Below are positions 1 through 6,764 of a stretch of 14,379 nt of DNA, one piece after another (position 1 is the first letter of the stretch; the number at the start of each line of letters is the position of its first letter). This stretch comes from an uncultured Clostridia bacterium (GTDB lineage: Bacteria > Bacillota > Clostridia > TANB77 > CAG-508). Below the pieces are notes generated by a model. It searched no databases, was not told where the DNA came from, and was given only the letters and a program-made list of their open reading frames with translations. The stretch lies in the NCBI GenBank assembly GCA_947630155.1, contig CANRGM010000026.1, positions 1-14,379 on the forward strand. Direction: 5' to 3'. The position numbers and the translations under genes were made by a program.

Positions 1-377
1 ACAGCATTTATAGAATATTTTATGTCTGTTGGACTTTCCTCATTTGCTGCCTCTATTCCATCTACGCTTGTTAATTTTGCATTTATACTTCCTTGGTTCT
101 CAACTGTTAGCAAATATTGAGCTGTAGCACCAGGATATAATAAATCAACATCAAATGTAGCTGTTGTAGCTGTATAAGAAGGCTCTGTATTAGTTTCTGC
201 TCCTGTCATTTTACCCTCTTTTATATTTGTAAATGTAATTTTCCATTGAGCTGTTATATTTGCTGTTCCATTGATTTGAATTGCTTGTGACAATGCAGCA
301 TAACCAACTGCCATACCTACAATAACTAATAATAGAATAACCAATATTAAAGTTTTTTCATTTTTTCTCGTACTCAT
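1..377 (-). CDS. Exported surface protein with SipW-type signal anchor (partial, C-terminus outside window)
   Basis: An open frame of 125 codons runs from ATG at 377 off the left edge of the window without a stop. A perfect GGAGGA ribosome site lies 8 nt before the ATG. The protein starts with a short basic stretch (STRKNEK), one hydrophobic segment (about residues 8-26) and then GYAALSQ, the pattern seen in SipW-dependent TasA/camelysin-like proteins of Gram-positive bacteria. The rest visible is polar and Thr/Asn-rich with a VENQG-type stretch, as in beta-sandwich surface proteins. Proteins of this kind are usually cut by a dedicated SipW signal peptidase encoded nearby; that gene would lie outside the window. 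The family assignment rests on the signal region only. A four-copy 11-bp-phased repeat and a promoter lie upstream. Confidence 0.75.
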   Translation of the reverse strand, partial: MSTRKNEKTLILVILLLVIVGMAVGYAALSQAIQINGTANITAQWKITFTNIKEGKMTGAETNTEPSYTATTATFDVDLLYPGATAQYLLTVENQGSINAKLTSVDGIEAANEESPTDIKYSINA

Positions 378-412
378 AATTTTTATCCTCCTTAAGGTTT
401 TTTATTAGCATT

Positions 413-440
413 ATTTTATCATATTTCAAAAAAATGACAA
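413..440 (-). promoter_or_regulatory. Putative promoter of the SipW-type surface gene
   Basis: Reading the minus strand, TTGTCA (435-440) and TAAAAT (413-418) are separated by 16 bp. Transcription would start near 406, giving a leader of about 30 nt before the ATG at 377. The spacing is slightly short and the region is T-rich, so this is a moderate call. The phased repeat array at 455-493 lies just upstream of the -35. Confidence 0.5.
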
Positions 441-454
441 TACTTTCAAAAAAA

Positions 455-493
455 TGTAATACAGTTGTAATTTTTTCGTAATCATTTTGTAAT
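455..493 (-). promoter_or_regulatory. Four ATTACA-like direct repeats with exact 11-bp period (array A)
   Basis: On the plus strand the hexamers TGTAAT (455), TGTAAT (466), CGTAAT (477) and TGTAAT (488) start exactly 11 bp apart. On the minus (coding) strand they read ATTACA, ATTACG, ATTACA, ATTACA. The 5-bp spacers differ in sequence, so this is not a simple tandem duplication. The array lies 14 bp upstream of the predicted -35 of the SipW-type gene. Direct repeats one helical turn apart are typical of OmpR/PhoB-family response regulators; the B. subtilis PhoP box (TTAACA-like repeats about 5 bp apart) has the same geometry. The identity of the binder is inferred, not shown. Confidence 0.65.
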
Positions 494-516
494 ATTATCT
501 ATAATTAGACACTAAA

Positions 517-1503
517 TTATTGAAAAACACTACAAGCATACAACTTATTGCCTCTTAAGAAATCACTTATATCCATTTTTTTAGCATTTTCCCCCTGTAT
601 TTCTAATACCTTTATATTGCCATCTATAGTCTTTATATATAAACCTGTTTTAGCATCAGAAAATAAAATTGTACCTGGATATAATTCATCAAATTTTTCT
701 TTATATTGTAACAAATCTGGAAATTCTGCAAATAACTCTTCATCTGTCAGACTTTTAACACTCCAAAATTTTATTTTTTTTCCTTCTAAAAAGCTATACG
801 CTCCCATAATTGGGTTTAAACCTCTTACTAAATTTTTTATCTCTATTGCTGATTTATTCTCCCAATCTATTTTTGACATCTCTTTATTTAGCATAGGAGC
901 TAAAGTAAAATCATCTCCTTGTTTTTCTCTTGGTGCTGTTCCATTTTCTATTAACTCTATTGTTTTTACTAAGAGTTGTCCACCTATTTTTGATAGTCTA
1001 TCCCATAATTCACCAGTTGTTTCATTTTCACCTATTTCAACTTCTTGTTTAAGAATCATATCTCCTGTATCCATACCTTCATTCATATACATTGTAGTTA
1101 TGCCTGTTATTTTATCTCCATTTAAAACAGCCCATTGAATTGGAGCTGCACCTCTATATTTTGGTAATAAAGATCCATGAACATTTATACAACCTAGCCT
1201 AGGAATATCTAAAATCTCTTTTGGTAAGATTTTACCATATGCTACAACACATATAACATCTGGATTTAATTGTTTTATATTATTTATAAATTCTTCATTT
1301 TTTCTAACTTTTTCAGGTTGATACACTGGAATATTTTTTGAAATTGCAAACTCTTTTACAGGAGATTGCATCATTTTCATACCTCTACCTTTTGGCTTAT
1401 CAACATTTGTAACAACCCCTATAATATTATACCCTGCATTATATACTGCCCTTAATGATTCTTCAGCAAAATCTGGTGTTCCCATGAATAGAATATTTAA
1501 CAT
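517..1503 (-). CDS. fmt: Methionyl-tRNA formyltransferase
   Basis: Transfers a formyl group from 10-formyl-tetrahydrofolate to initiator Met-tRNA in the cytoplasm. The 328-residue protein has the expected N-terminal Rossmann start (MLNILFMGTPDFAEESL) and the signature SLLPKYRGAAPIQ at 111-123, just after N107 and H109. The catalytic Asp is D145 in GMDTGDM. A C-terminal OB-fold-like region completes the family's usual length. I chose ATG 1503 because a GGAGGA site lies 7 nt upstream and the Fmt family begins here; an in-frame ATG at 1536 would overlap def and add 11 non-conserved residues. It follows def by 13 nt, the conserved def-fmt pair. I see no hairpin terminator after its stop, so readthrough toward 377 is possible. 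Confidence 0.97.
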   Translation of the reverse strand: MLNILFMGTPDFAEESLRAVYNAGYNIIGVVTNVDKPKGRGMKMMQSPVKEFAISKNIPVYQPEKVRKNEEFINNIKQLNPDVICVVAYGKILPKEILDIPRLGCINVHGSLLPKYRGAAPIQWAVLNGDKITGITTMYMNEGMDTGDMILKQEVEIGENETTGELWDRLSKIGGQLLVKTIELIENGTAPREKQGDDFTLAPMLNKEMSKIDWENKSAIEIKNLVRGLNPIMGAYSFLEGKKIKFWSVKSLTDEELFAEFPDLLQYKEKFDELYPGTILFSDAKTGLYIKTIDGNIKVLEIQGENAKKMDISDFLRGNKLYACSVFQ

Positions 1504-1516
1504 AAAACCATCCTCC

Positions 1517-1993
1517 TTATACATTATCCTTAACAACTTCCAAAGTCCCTGGTATAATCTTATCTATAAATAAAATTCCATTTAAATGATCCACTTCATG
1601 TGAAATAGCCTGTGCCAATAAATCTTTGGCTTTTAATTTAAACTCTTTTCCATTTTTATCAAGAGCCTTAACTGTAACCTCAGCAGGCCTTATTATTTTA
1701 GCGAATTTATTTGGAAAACTTAAACATCCTTCTTCTACTTCTTGTTCACCTTTTTCTTTTATTATCTCTGGATTTATAAGGATAAATGGTCCATTACCAT
1801 CATCTATATCTATAACCACAATCCTTTTTAAAACACCAACCTGTGGTGCTGCAAGACCTACGCCATTATATTTACGCATGGTTTCAAGCATATCATCCAC
1901 TAATTGTCTTATTTTTTCATCTACTACTTCAACTGTTCTACATTTCTTTCTTAAAATTTCATCTCCGTCTTCTCTTATATTTCTTATTGCCAT
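1517..1993 (-). CDS. def: Peptide deformylase
   Basis: Removes the formyl group from the N-terminal methionine of nascent proteins, reversing the mark placed by the neighbouring fmt. The 158-residue protein carries all three metal-site motifs: GVGLAAPQVG (44-53), EGCLS (88-92, metal ligand C90) and HEVDH (132-136, ligands H132 and H136, catalytic E133). I chose ATG 1993, preceded at 6 nt by AGGTAGGTG; the in-frame GTG at 2002 overlaps that ribosome site. The length fits the short, iron-type deformylases. It lies 64 nt after priA and 13 nt before fmt in one transcription direction, as in many Bacillota. Confidence 0.97.
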   Translation of the reverse strand: MAIRNIREDGDEILRKKCRTVEVVDEKIRQLVDDMLETMRKYNGVGLAAPQVGVLKRIVVIDIDDGNGPFILINPEIIKEKGEQEVEEGCLSFPNKFAKIIRPAEVTVKALDKNGKEFKLKAKDLLAQAISHEVDHLNGILFIDKIIPGTLEVVKDNV

Positions 1994-2057
1994 TTTATAC
2001 ACCTACCTTTTTTATTTTGGCAAAGATTTTTTTTAATAAAAACCTTTATCACAAATA

Positions 2058-4304
2058 TTACAACATATTATTAGGATTCACATCTATTATCATACTTACT
2101 GAAGAATTTTTTTTATTAAAAACATTATTTATACAATCATTTATTATATTAATAATATTCTCTCCAAATTTACACTTTATAATAATTCTCCATCTAAACT
2201 TATTCTTTATTTTATCTATTGGTGCTGGAACTGGTTTGTACAGTATTATAGGTATATTCTCGTTTTCTATCTTATCTTTTAAATATTTGTGAACCTCTAA
2301 GCAAACTTTTTTTATATCATTTTCGTTTTCTGAACTAAATCCAAGCAGTATTATATCACAAAAAGGTGGATATTTCAATTGTTTTCTTAATTTAGATTCA
2401 ATGTTATAAAATAATTTATAATCTTGTTTTTTGGAAAATTCTATACTAAAATTATCTGGATTATAAGTTTGAATTATTACATTTCCTTCATTTTTTTCTC
2501 TTCCAGCTCTACCTGCAACCTGAGTTAGAATTTGAAAGGTTCTTTCACTTGCTCTATAATCATCAATATTTAAATTAGTATCAGCCGCTATCACTCCTAC
2601 AAGAGTTACATTTGGAAAATGATGTCCTTTTACTACCATTTGAGTACCAATTAAAATGTCTATATTTTCATTTTTAAATTTACTTAAAATCTCTTCATGA
2701 GAATTTTTTTTACTTACTGTATCAACATCCATTCTTATTGTTGATGCAGAAGGAAATAATTTATTTATCTCTGCTTCTAATTTTTGAGTGCCTGTTCCAA
2801 AATATCTAATATTTTTACTTTGGCAATCAGGGCAAATTGTTAATGCATTACATTCATATCCACAATAATGGCATTTTAATTTATTTTGTTTTATATGATA
2901 TGTCATAGTAATATTGCAATTTTTACATTTGGCTGTAAAACCACAATCTCTACACATTACAAAAGTTGAATATCCCCTTCTATTTAAAAACAAAATTGTC
3001 TGTTTTTTATCTTTCAAATTTTTTTCAATAGCATCATATAATTTCATGCTAATCATACTTCTATTACCATTAGCCAATTCTTGTTTCAAATCAACTATTT
3101 CAACATTCGGCAATTTAGAATTATTTGCTCTTTTTGTTAATTCTAGTAATTCAATATCCCCATTTAAAGCCCTGTAATATGTATCCATATCAGGTGTTGC
3201 ACTTCCATAAACTATGGGAATATTATATTTTCTCCCTAGGTATCTTGCAACATCTTTTACATTATATCTTGGTGTCATTTCTGACTTATATGAACTATCA
3301 TGCTCCTCATCTATTATAATTATCCCCAAATTTTCCACTGGTGCAAAAACCGCGGATCTAGCCCCAATAACTATTTTGGCCTTACCAGTTTTTATTTTGT
3401 ACCATTGATCATACCTTTCTCCTACTGACAACTTGCTATGTAAAACAGCAATATTGTCTTGACCAAATCTTGCTATAAATCTATCTACAGTTTGAGGTGT
3501 TAATGAAATTTCAGGCACCAACATTATACTTGATTTTCCAGAATTTATTACTTTTTCAATCAATTGCAAATAAACCTCTGTCTTTCCAGAGCCTGTTACA
3601 CCATAAAGTAAAAACTCTGAATTCATATAATCCTCTATTGCATTTTCAACCATATTGTAAGCATATTGCTGTTCTTCAGTCAAACTCAAACTTACATTTT
3701 TTTCGACAACCTTATGTAAAAACGGATTTCTTTCAATTTGTTTTTCATATATTTCCACATACCCATTTTTCTCTAAAGTTTTGATAATAGCCTTTGATAC
3801 TTCTGTTATTACTTCTAAATCTGTTATCAATACATCATCATTATCTATTAAAAACCTTAGTACTTTTATTTGCTTTTCTGATTTTAATATTTTATTTTCT
3901 ATGTCTTCATCTATCTGAAGTTGATTTTTTAATAATCTAACACTATTTAATGACTTTTCCTTTACTCTTTTTTGCATATTTTTTGTTCCTGTACCAGGCG
4001 GTAACATCAATTTTATACAATCAGATACATTGCAAAAATATCTACGAGCCATCCATTTTGCCATTTCTACTTTAGGTTCATCTATAAAATCCTTTTCTTC
4101 CACAACTGCTATATCTTTAACTTTAAATTCACTGCAATCTTTAATATTAACAACAAATCCCTCTTCTAATTTCTTTATATTACCAAATTTAACTAAAACT
4201 CTGCTTCCTATACTAATCTTTTTCTCCATATCAAAAGGAATGTTATAATCAAAAGTTTTATTTAAGTTTTTTACATTACTGTTTATTATTATTTCAGCTA
4301 TCAC
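2058..4304 (-). CDS. priA: Primosomal protein N' (replication restart helicase PriA)
   Basis: A superfamily 2 DNA helicase that recognises stalled or collapsed forks and reloads the replicative helicase. In the 748-residue protein I see an N-terminal DNA-binding region (1-110), Walker A GVTGSGKT (235-242), the DEEH box (332-335) and GSATP (368-371). Eight zinc-site cysteines follow (C451, C454, C460, C463, C478, C481, C491, C494), then helicase motif V/VI with QVAGRAGR (595-602). The length is normal. The start is GTG at 4304: AAGGAG lies 6 nt upstream and the sequence MIAEIIINSN fits the family N-terminus. It is the first gene of priA-def-fmt and has its own promoter at 4346-4374. In Bacillus coaBC normally precedes priA; it is absent here. 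Confidence 0.97.
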   Translation of the reverse strand: MIAEIIINSNVKNLNKTFDYNIPFDMEKKISIGSRVLVKFGNIKKLEEGFVVNIKDCSEFKVKDIAVVEEKDFIDEPKVEMAKWMARRYFCNVSDCIKLMLPPGTGTKNMQKRVKEKSLNSVRLLKNQLQIDEDIENKILKSEKQIKVLRFLIDNDDVLITDLEVITEVSKAIIKTLEKNGYVEIYEKQIERNPFLHKVVEKNVSLSLTEEQQYAYNMVENAIEDYMNSEFLLYGVTGSGKTEVYLQLIEKVINSGKSSIMLVPEISLTPQTVDRFIARFGQDNIAVLHSKLSVGERYDQWYKIKTGKAKIVIGARSAVFAPVENLGIIIIDEEHDSSYKSEMTPRYNVKDVARYLGRKYNIPIVYGSATPDMDTYYRALNGDIELLELTKRANNSKLPNVEIVDLKQELANGNRSMISMKLYDAIEKNLKDKKQTILFLNRRGYSTFVMCRDCGFTAKCKNCNITMTYHIKQNKLKCHYCGYECNALTICPDCQSKNIRYFGTGTQKLEAEINKLFPSASTIRMDVDTVSKKNSHEEILSKFKNENIDILIGTQMVVKGHHFPNVTLVGVIAADTNLNIDDYRASERTFQILTQVAGRAGREKNEGNVIIQTYNPDNFSIEFSKKQDYKLFYNIESKLRKQLKYPPFCDIILLGFSSENENDIKKVCLEVHKYLKDKIENENIPIILYKPVPAPIDKIKNKFRWRIIIKCKFGENIINIINDCINNVFNKKNSSVSMIIDVNPNNML

Positions 4305-4345
4305 TATTTACTCCTTAAACTCTAAAATAATTGATTTTCTTATAT

Positions 4346-4374
4346 ATTATAACAATTTATCAACCAATTTTCAA
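4346..4374 (-). promoter_or_regulatory. Sigma-A-type promoter of priA-def-fmt
   Basis: On the minus strand TTGAAA (4369-4374) and TATAAT (4346-4351) are separated by exactly 17 bp. Transcription would start near 4339, giving a leader of about 35 nt to the GTG at 4304. It lies just downstream of the gmk terminator, so priA-def-fmt is a separate unit from rpoZ-gmk. Confidence 0.85.
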
Positions 4375-4454
4375 TACGAATATAGCTATTTTCATACTAA
4401 CTATTGCTACTTAACACTTTTCAAAAAAATATGGTAGAGTAGCCGAAAAACTAA

Positions 4455-4488
4455 TAGACTGAGATTATTTTACTATAATCTCAGTCTA
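4455..4488 (-). terminator. Rho-independent terminator after gmk
   Basis: A perfect 14-bp inverted repeat (arms 4455-4468 and 4475-4488) encloses a 6-nt loop. On the minus strand it is followed by TTAGTTTTT, a short U-run. It begins 6 nt after the gmk stop, so it ends the rpoZ-gmk transcript. Confidence 0.85.
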
Positions 4489-4494
4489 ATTTAA

Positions 4495-5070
4495 TTAAAA
4501 CTCGCTTTCCTTATTCTGACTTTCATGTCTAATAATTGCCATAATTATATCAACAGTCTTTTCTAAATCATTATTCTTTATAACATAATCATACATACCA
4601 ATCTTAGACTCTTCATAATCAAATCTGTTCAATCTTAAAGTTATTTCCTTTAAATCTGGATTAGTAGTCCTGCTTTCTAATCTCTTTCTTAATATTTCTT
4701 TAGGTACACGTAAAAATATTGTTATTACTTTTGTATCATTTTTCAAAATTCTTAATAAATTTTCTGTACCATTTACATCCATATCTTTAACTATAATTTT
4801 ACCACTTGCAATTTTTTCACCCATAAGTTTCCTTGAAGTACCATAATAATGTTCATGATGAATATTATACTCATAAAACTCATCATTCTTTATCATGTTT
4901 TCAAATTCTTCTGTTGTTACAAAATTGTAAACTTCCCCTGGAACTTCTCCCTCTCTAGGTTTTCTGTCTGTATAAGATGGTAAAGACTCTACATTTTCTA
5001 CTCTTTTTATTAACTCTTTTTTTATTGTATCTTTTCCTGCTCCTGATACTCCTGATAACAATATTAGCAT
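4495..5070 (-). CDS. gmk: Guanylate kinase
   Basis: Phosphorylates GMP to GDP with ATP in the cytoplasm. The 191-residue protein has the P-loop GVSGAGKDT (7-15) and the GMP-binding stretch SYTDRKPREGEVPGEVYNF (32-50). YYGTS and the LID-type arginines of RKRLESR follow in the expected order. Length is typical. The ATG at 5070 overlaps the rpoZ stop by 7 nt and has AAGGTGA upstream inside rpoZ, so the two genes are translationally coupled. Most Bacillota have gmk before rpoZ; here the order is rpoZ then gmk. Confidence 0.96.
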   Translation of the reverse strand: MLILLSGVSGAGKDTIKKELIKRVENVESLPSYTDRKPREGEVPGEVYNFVTTEEFENMIKNDEFYEYNIHHEHYYGTSRKLMGEKIASGKIIVKDMDVNGTENLLRILKNDTKVITIFLRVPKEILRKRLESRTTNPDLKEITLRLNRFDYEESKIGMYDYVIKNNDLEKTVDIIMAIIRHESQNKESEF

Positions 5071-5252
5071 ATCTTCACCTTACCCTCAACAATTTCATCA
5101 GCTGCTAGTGAAACTGGTGAAACATCATCACTGTTTGTTAAAACCTCTTTTCCTTCTGCTATTTGTCTAGCTCTTTTTGAAGTTGCAATAACTAATTTAA
5201 ATCTGTTCTCTGTTTTAGTTAATAGTTCTGTAACTGTTGGTTTTACTATCAT
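5064..5252 (-). CDS. rpoZ: RNA polymerase omega subunit
   Basis: A small subunit that helps assemble and stabilise RNA polymerase by clamping beta-prime. The 62-residue protein has the family core NRFKLVIATSKRARQIAEG and the later VSLAADEIVEGKV. I chose ATG 5252: AAGGAAGGGA lies about 11 nt upstream, and MIVKPTVTELL is the usual omega start (IxxPsxdeLL). An in-frame ATG at 5291 would add 13 residues unlike the family, encoded partly by the ribosome site. It is shorter than many omega proteins (about 65-90 aa) but complete in its core. Its stop overlaps the start of gmk. Confidence 0.94.
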   Translation of the reverse strand: MIVKPTVTELLTKTENRFKLVIATSKRARQIAEGKEVLTNSDDVSPVSLAADEIVEGKVKIC

Positions 5253-5335
5253 AAAAACACATCCCTTCCTTTTATAAAAATCAAATTTCATTTTATATGC
5301 GGTTAATCTTAGAATTTATTTAATCCTTTCCCATA

Positions 5336-5364
5336 ATTTTACTACAAAATTCTCAAGAAGTCCA
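5336..5364 (-). promoter_or_regulatory. Possible promoter of rpoZ-gmk
   Basis: On the minus strand TGGACT (5359-5364) and TAAAAT (5336-5341) are 17 bp apart, giving a leader of about 77 nt to the rpoZ start. The -35 matches the consensus poorly. No better promoter and no clear terminator were seen between the membrane protein gene and rpoZ. Confidence 0.35.
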
Positions 5365-5408
5365 GTACTATAAAAAAAAATCTATAATGCTTTTCACAAA
5401 TTCAACAT

Positions 5409-5972
5409 TTATTTTTTCTTTACAATTTCTTTAATATCATTATTATCTTTTTTATACTTCCTTGTATTTCCTATTGCTATAAACACTGATTTCAAAATAT
5501 AATAAACTGCAACTCCAATCCCCATATAAGTTATTATATTAATTAAATTATTGAGGTATAATTTTATTACATATATTAGGCATAAATTTGATGCTCCAAA
5601 AATAAGCACTTCTATCCCATACATTGCTACCTTAATATTGTCCTTTTTATATGACATTTCGAGAATAAAAATACCTATTGCTAAAATACTTAATGTCATA
5701 ACTTTTATATCTTTTTCAAAAATTTCAATATCAATATTTGAGCTTCCCATTATAACAATTATTAGATATGTAACCATAATTATTGCAATAAAAATATTTG
5801 TCAAAATTTCCTTTACCATACTTTTCTTTTGACTCTCATTAACCTTTACACCTAAAACATCCTTTATTTCCTTTAGACTTACTGTGTTATATTTATTTTC
5901 ATCTTCACCTTTTTCTTTTATTGTTTCAGAAACTAATTCTTCTTCATCATTATTTTTCATAATTATACTCAT
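5409..5972 (-). CDS. Four-helix membrane protein of unknown function
   Basis: I do not recognise a family. From ATG 5972 the protein has 187 residues. It has an acidic, Lys/Glu-rich cytoplasmic N-terminus (about 1-50), then four hydrophobic segments at about 57-75, 88-105, 115-137 and 144-167, and a highly basic C-terminal tail ending EIVKKK. The start is uncertain: ATG 5972 begins one base after the rsmE stop and has AAAGGA 12 nt upstream, which is a little far. ATG 5984 sits directly on that AAAGGA. ATG 5999 lies deeper in rsmE with no ribosome site. The overlap or abutment with rsmE argues for co-transcription. No catalytic motif or conserved charged residues inside the helices are obvious. 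The composition (Ile/Lys/Asn) matches the rest of the window. Confidence 0.7.
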   Translation of the reverse strand: MSIIMKNNDEEELVSETIKEKGEDENKYNTVSLKEIKDVLGVKVNESQKKSMVKEILTNIFIAIIMVTYLIIVIMGSSNIDIEIFEKDIKVMTLSILAIGIFILEMSYKKDNIKVAMYGIEVLIFGASNLCLIYVIKLYLNNLINIITYMGIGVAVYYILKSVFIAIGNTRKYKKDNNDIKEIVKKK

Positions 5973-5973
5973 A

Positions 5974-6744
5974 CTAATTTTCATTCCTTTCGAATTCATA
6001 CATAATAATACTTAACAAAGAAAGACTAACAGTTTCAGTTCTTAATATTCGATTTCCCAAACTTACAACTTTTGCTCCTCTTTGTTCCAGATATTCCACT
6101 TCTGAAATATCTATTCCACCTTCTGGGCCTATAATTACAGCGATTTTCAATTCAGTATTATTTTTCAATTTATAATTAGCATTTATATTTTTTAACACAC
6201 TTTTTAAATGCAAATTTTTCTCGTTTTCGTAACAAAGTAATACACTATCATAATCAGGAAATTCCGCAACTATTTCTTTTATATTTTTGACATTACAAAT
6301 TTCTGGTATTATATCTCTTCCACATTGTTTAGCTGCGACCTCTGAAATTTTTTGCCATCTATCTATCTTTTTAACTTTATCCTTACCATCTAATTTGACA
6401 ACAGACCTTTTCATCTCAACAGGAGTTATTTTTTCAACACCTAACTCCACAGATTTTTGAATAATAAGTTCCATTTTATCCGCTTTGGGAAGACCTTGAT
6501 AAATATGTACTTTAATATTTGATTCAGCCATTGTTTCTATCTTTTCTTGAATTTTACATATAATCTCATTCTTTTCAAAACTATGAATTTTAACTATATA
6601 ATTTTCTAAACTTTGGTTGTTACCAACATTAAATGTGTCACCTATCTTCATTCTTAATACATTTTTTATATGATTAACATCATTACCTATTATTCTAATA
6701 TACTCATTATTTACTTGTTCATTATTTATAAAAAATTTAGGCAT
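5974..6744 (-). CDS. rsmE: 16S rRNA (uracil-1498-N3)-methyltransferase
   Basis: A SPOUT-class, SAM-dependent enzyme that methylates U1498 of 16S rRNA in the assembled small subunit. The 256-residue protein has the N-terminal PUA-like region (MPKFFIN...HIKNVLRMKIGD) and the family stretch QGLPKADKMELIIQKSVELG (83-102). The knot motifs are GPEGG (206-210) and LGNRILRTET (229-238). I chose ATG 6744 (MPKFFIN), the family's normal start, preceded by AAGGAAAGAG. An in-frame ATG at 6780 would overlap the upstream gene by 16 nt and add 12 unrelated residues. rsmE usually follows prmA; here it follows the truncated nrdD paralogue after 20 nt and abuts the membrane protein gene, which suggests one transcript. 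Confidence 0.95.
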   Translation of the reverse strand: MPKFFINNEQVNNEYIRIIGNDVNHIKNVLRMKIGDTFNVGNNQSLENYIVKIHSFEKNEIICKIQEKIETMAESNIKVHIYQGLPKADKMELIIQKSVELGVEKITPVEMKRSVVKLDGKDKVKKIDRWQKISEVAAKQCGRDIIPEICNVKNIKEIVAEFPDYDSVLLCYENEKNLHLKSVLKNINANYKLKNNTELKIAVIIGPEGGIDISEVEYLEQRGAKVVSLGNRILRTETVSLSLLSIIMYEFERNEN

Positions 6745-6764
6745 AAATATTTTACTCTCTTTCC

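Noticed and set aside
548..1138. Long plus-strand open frame antisense to fmt
   Set aside because: It is the complement shadow of fmt, with no ribosome site and biased Ser/Phe/Ile content; the same holds for the other plus-strand frames inside minus-strand genes.
5974..6764. Possible remains of the missing C-terminal NrdD domain downstream of the truncated paralogue, reached by frameshift
   Set aside because: The sequence after its stop is fully occupied by an intact rsmE; no TNSxHVPV, CxxC or RxxGY remnants were seen, so this is a true truncation and not a simple frameshift.
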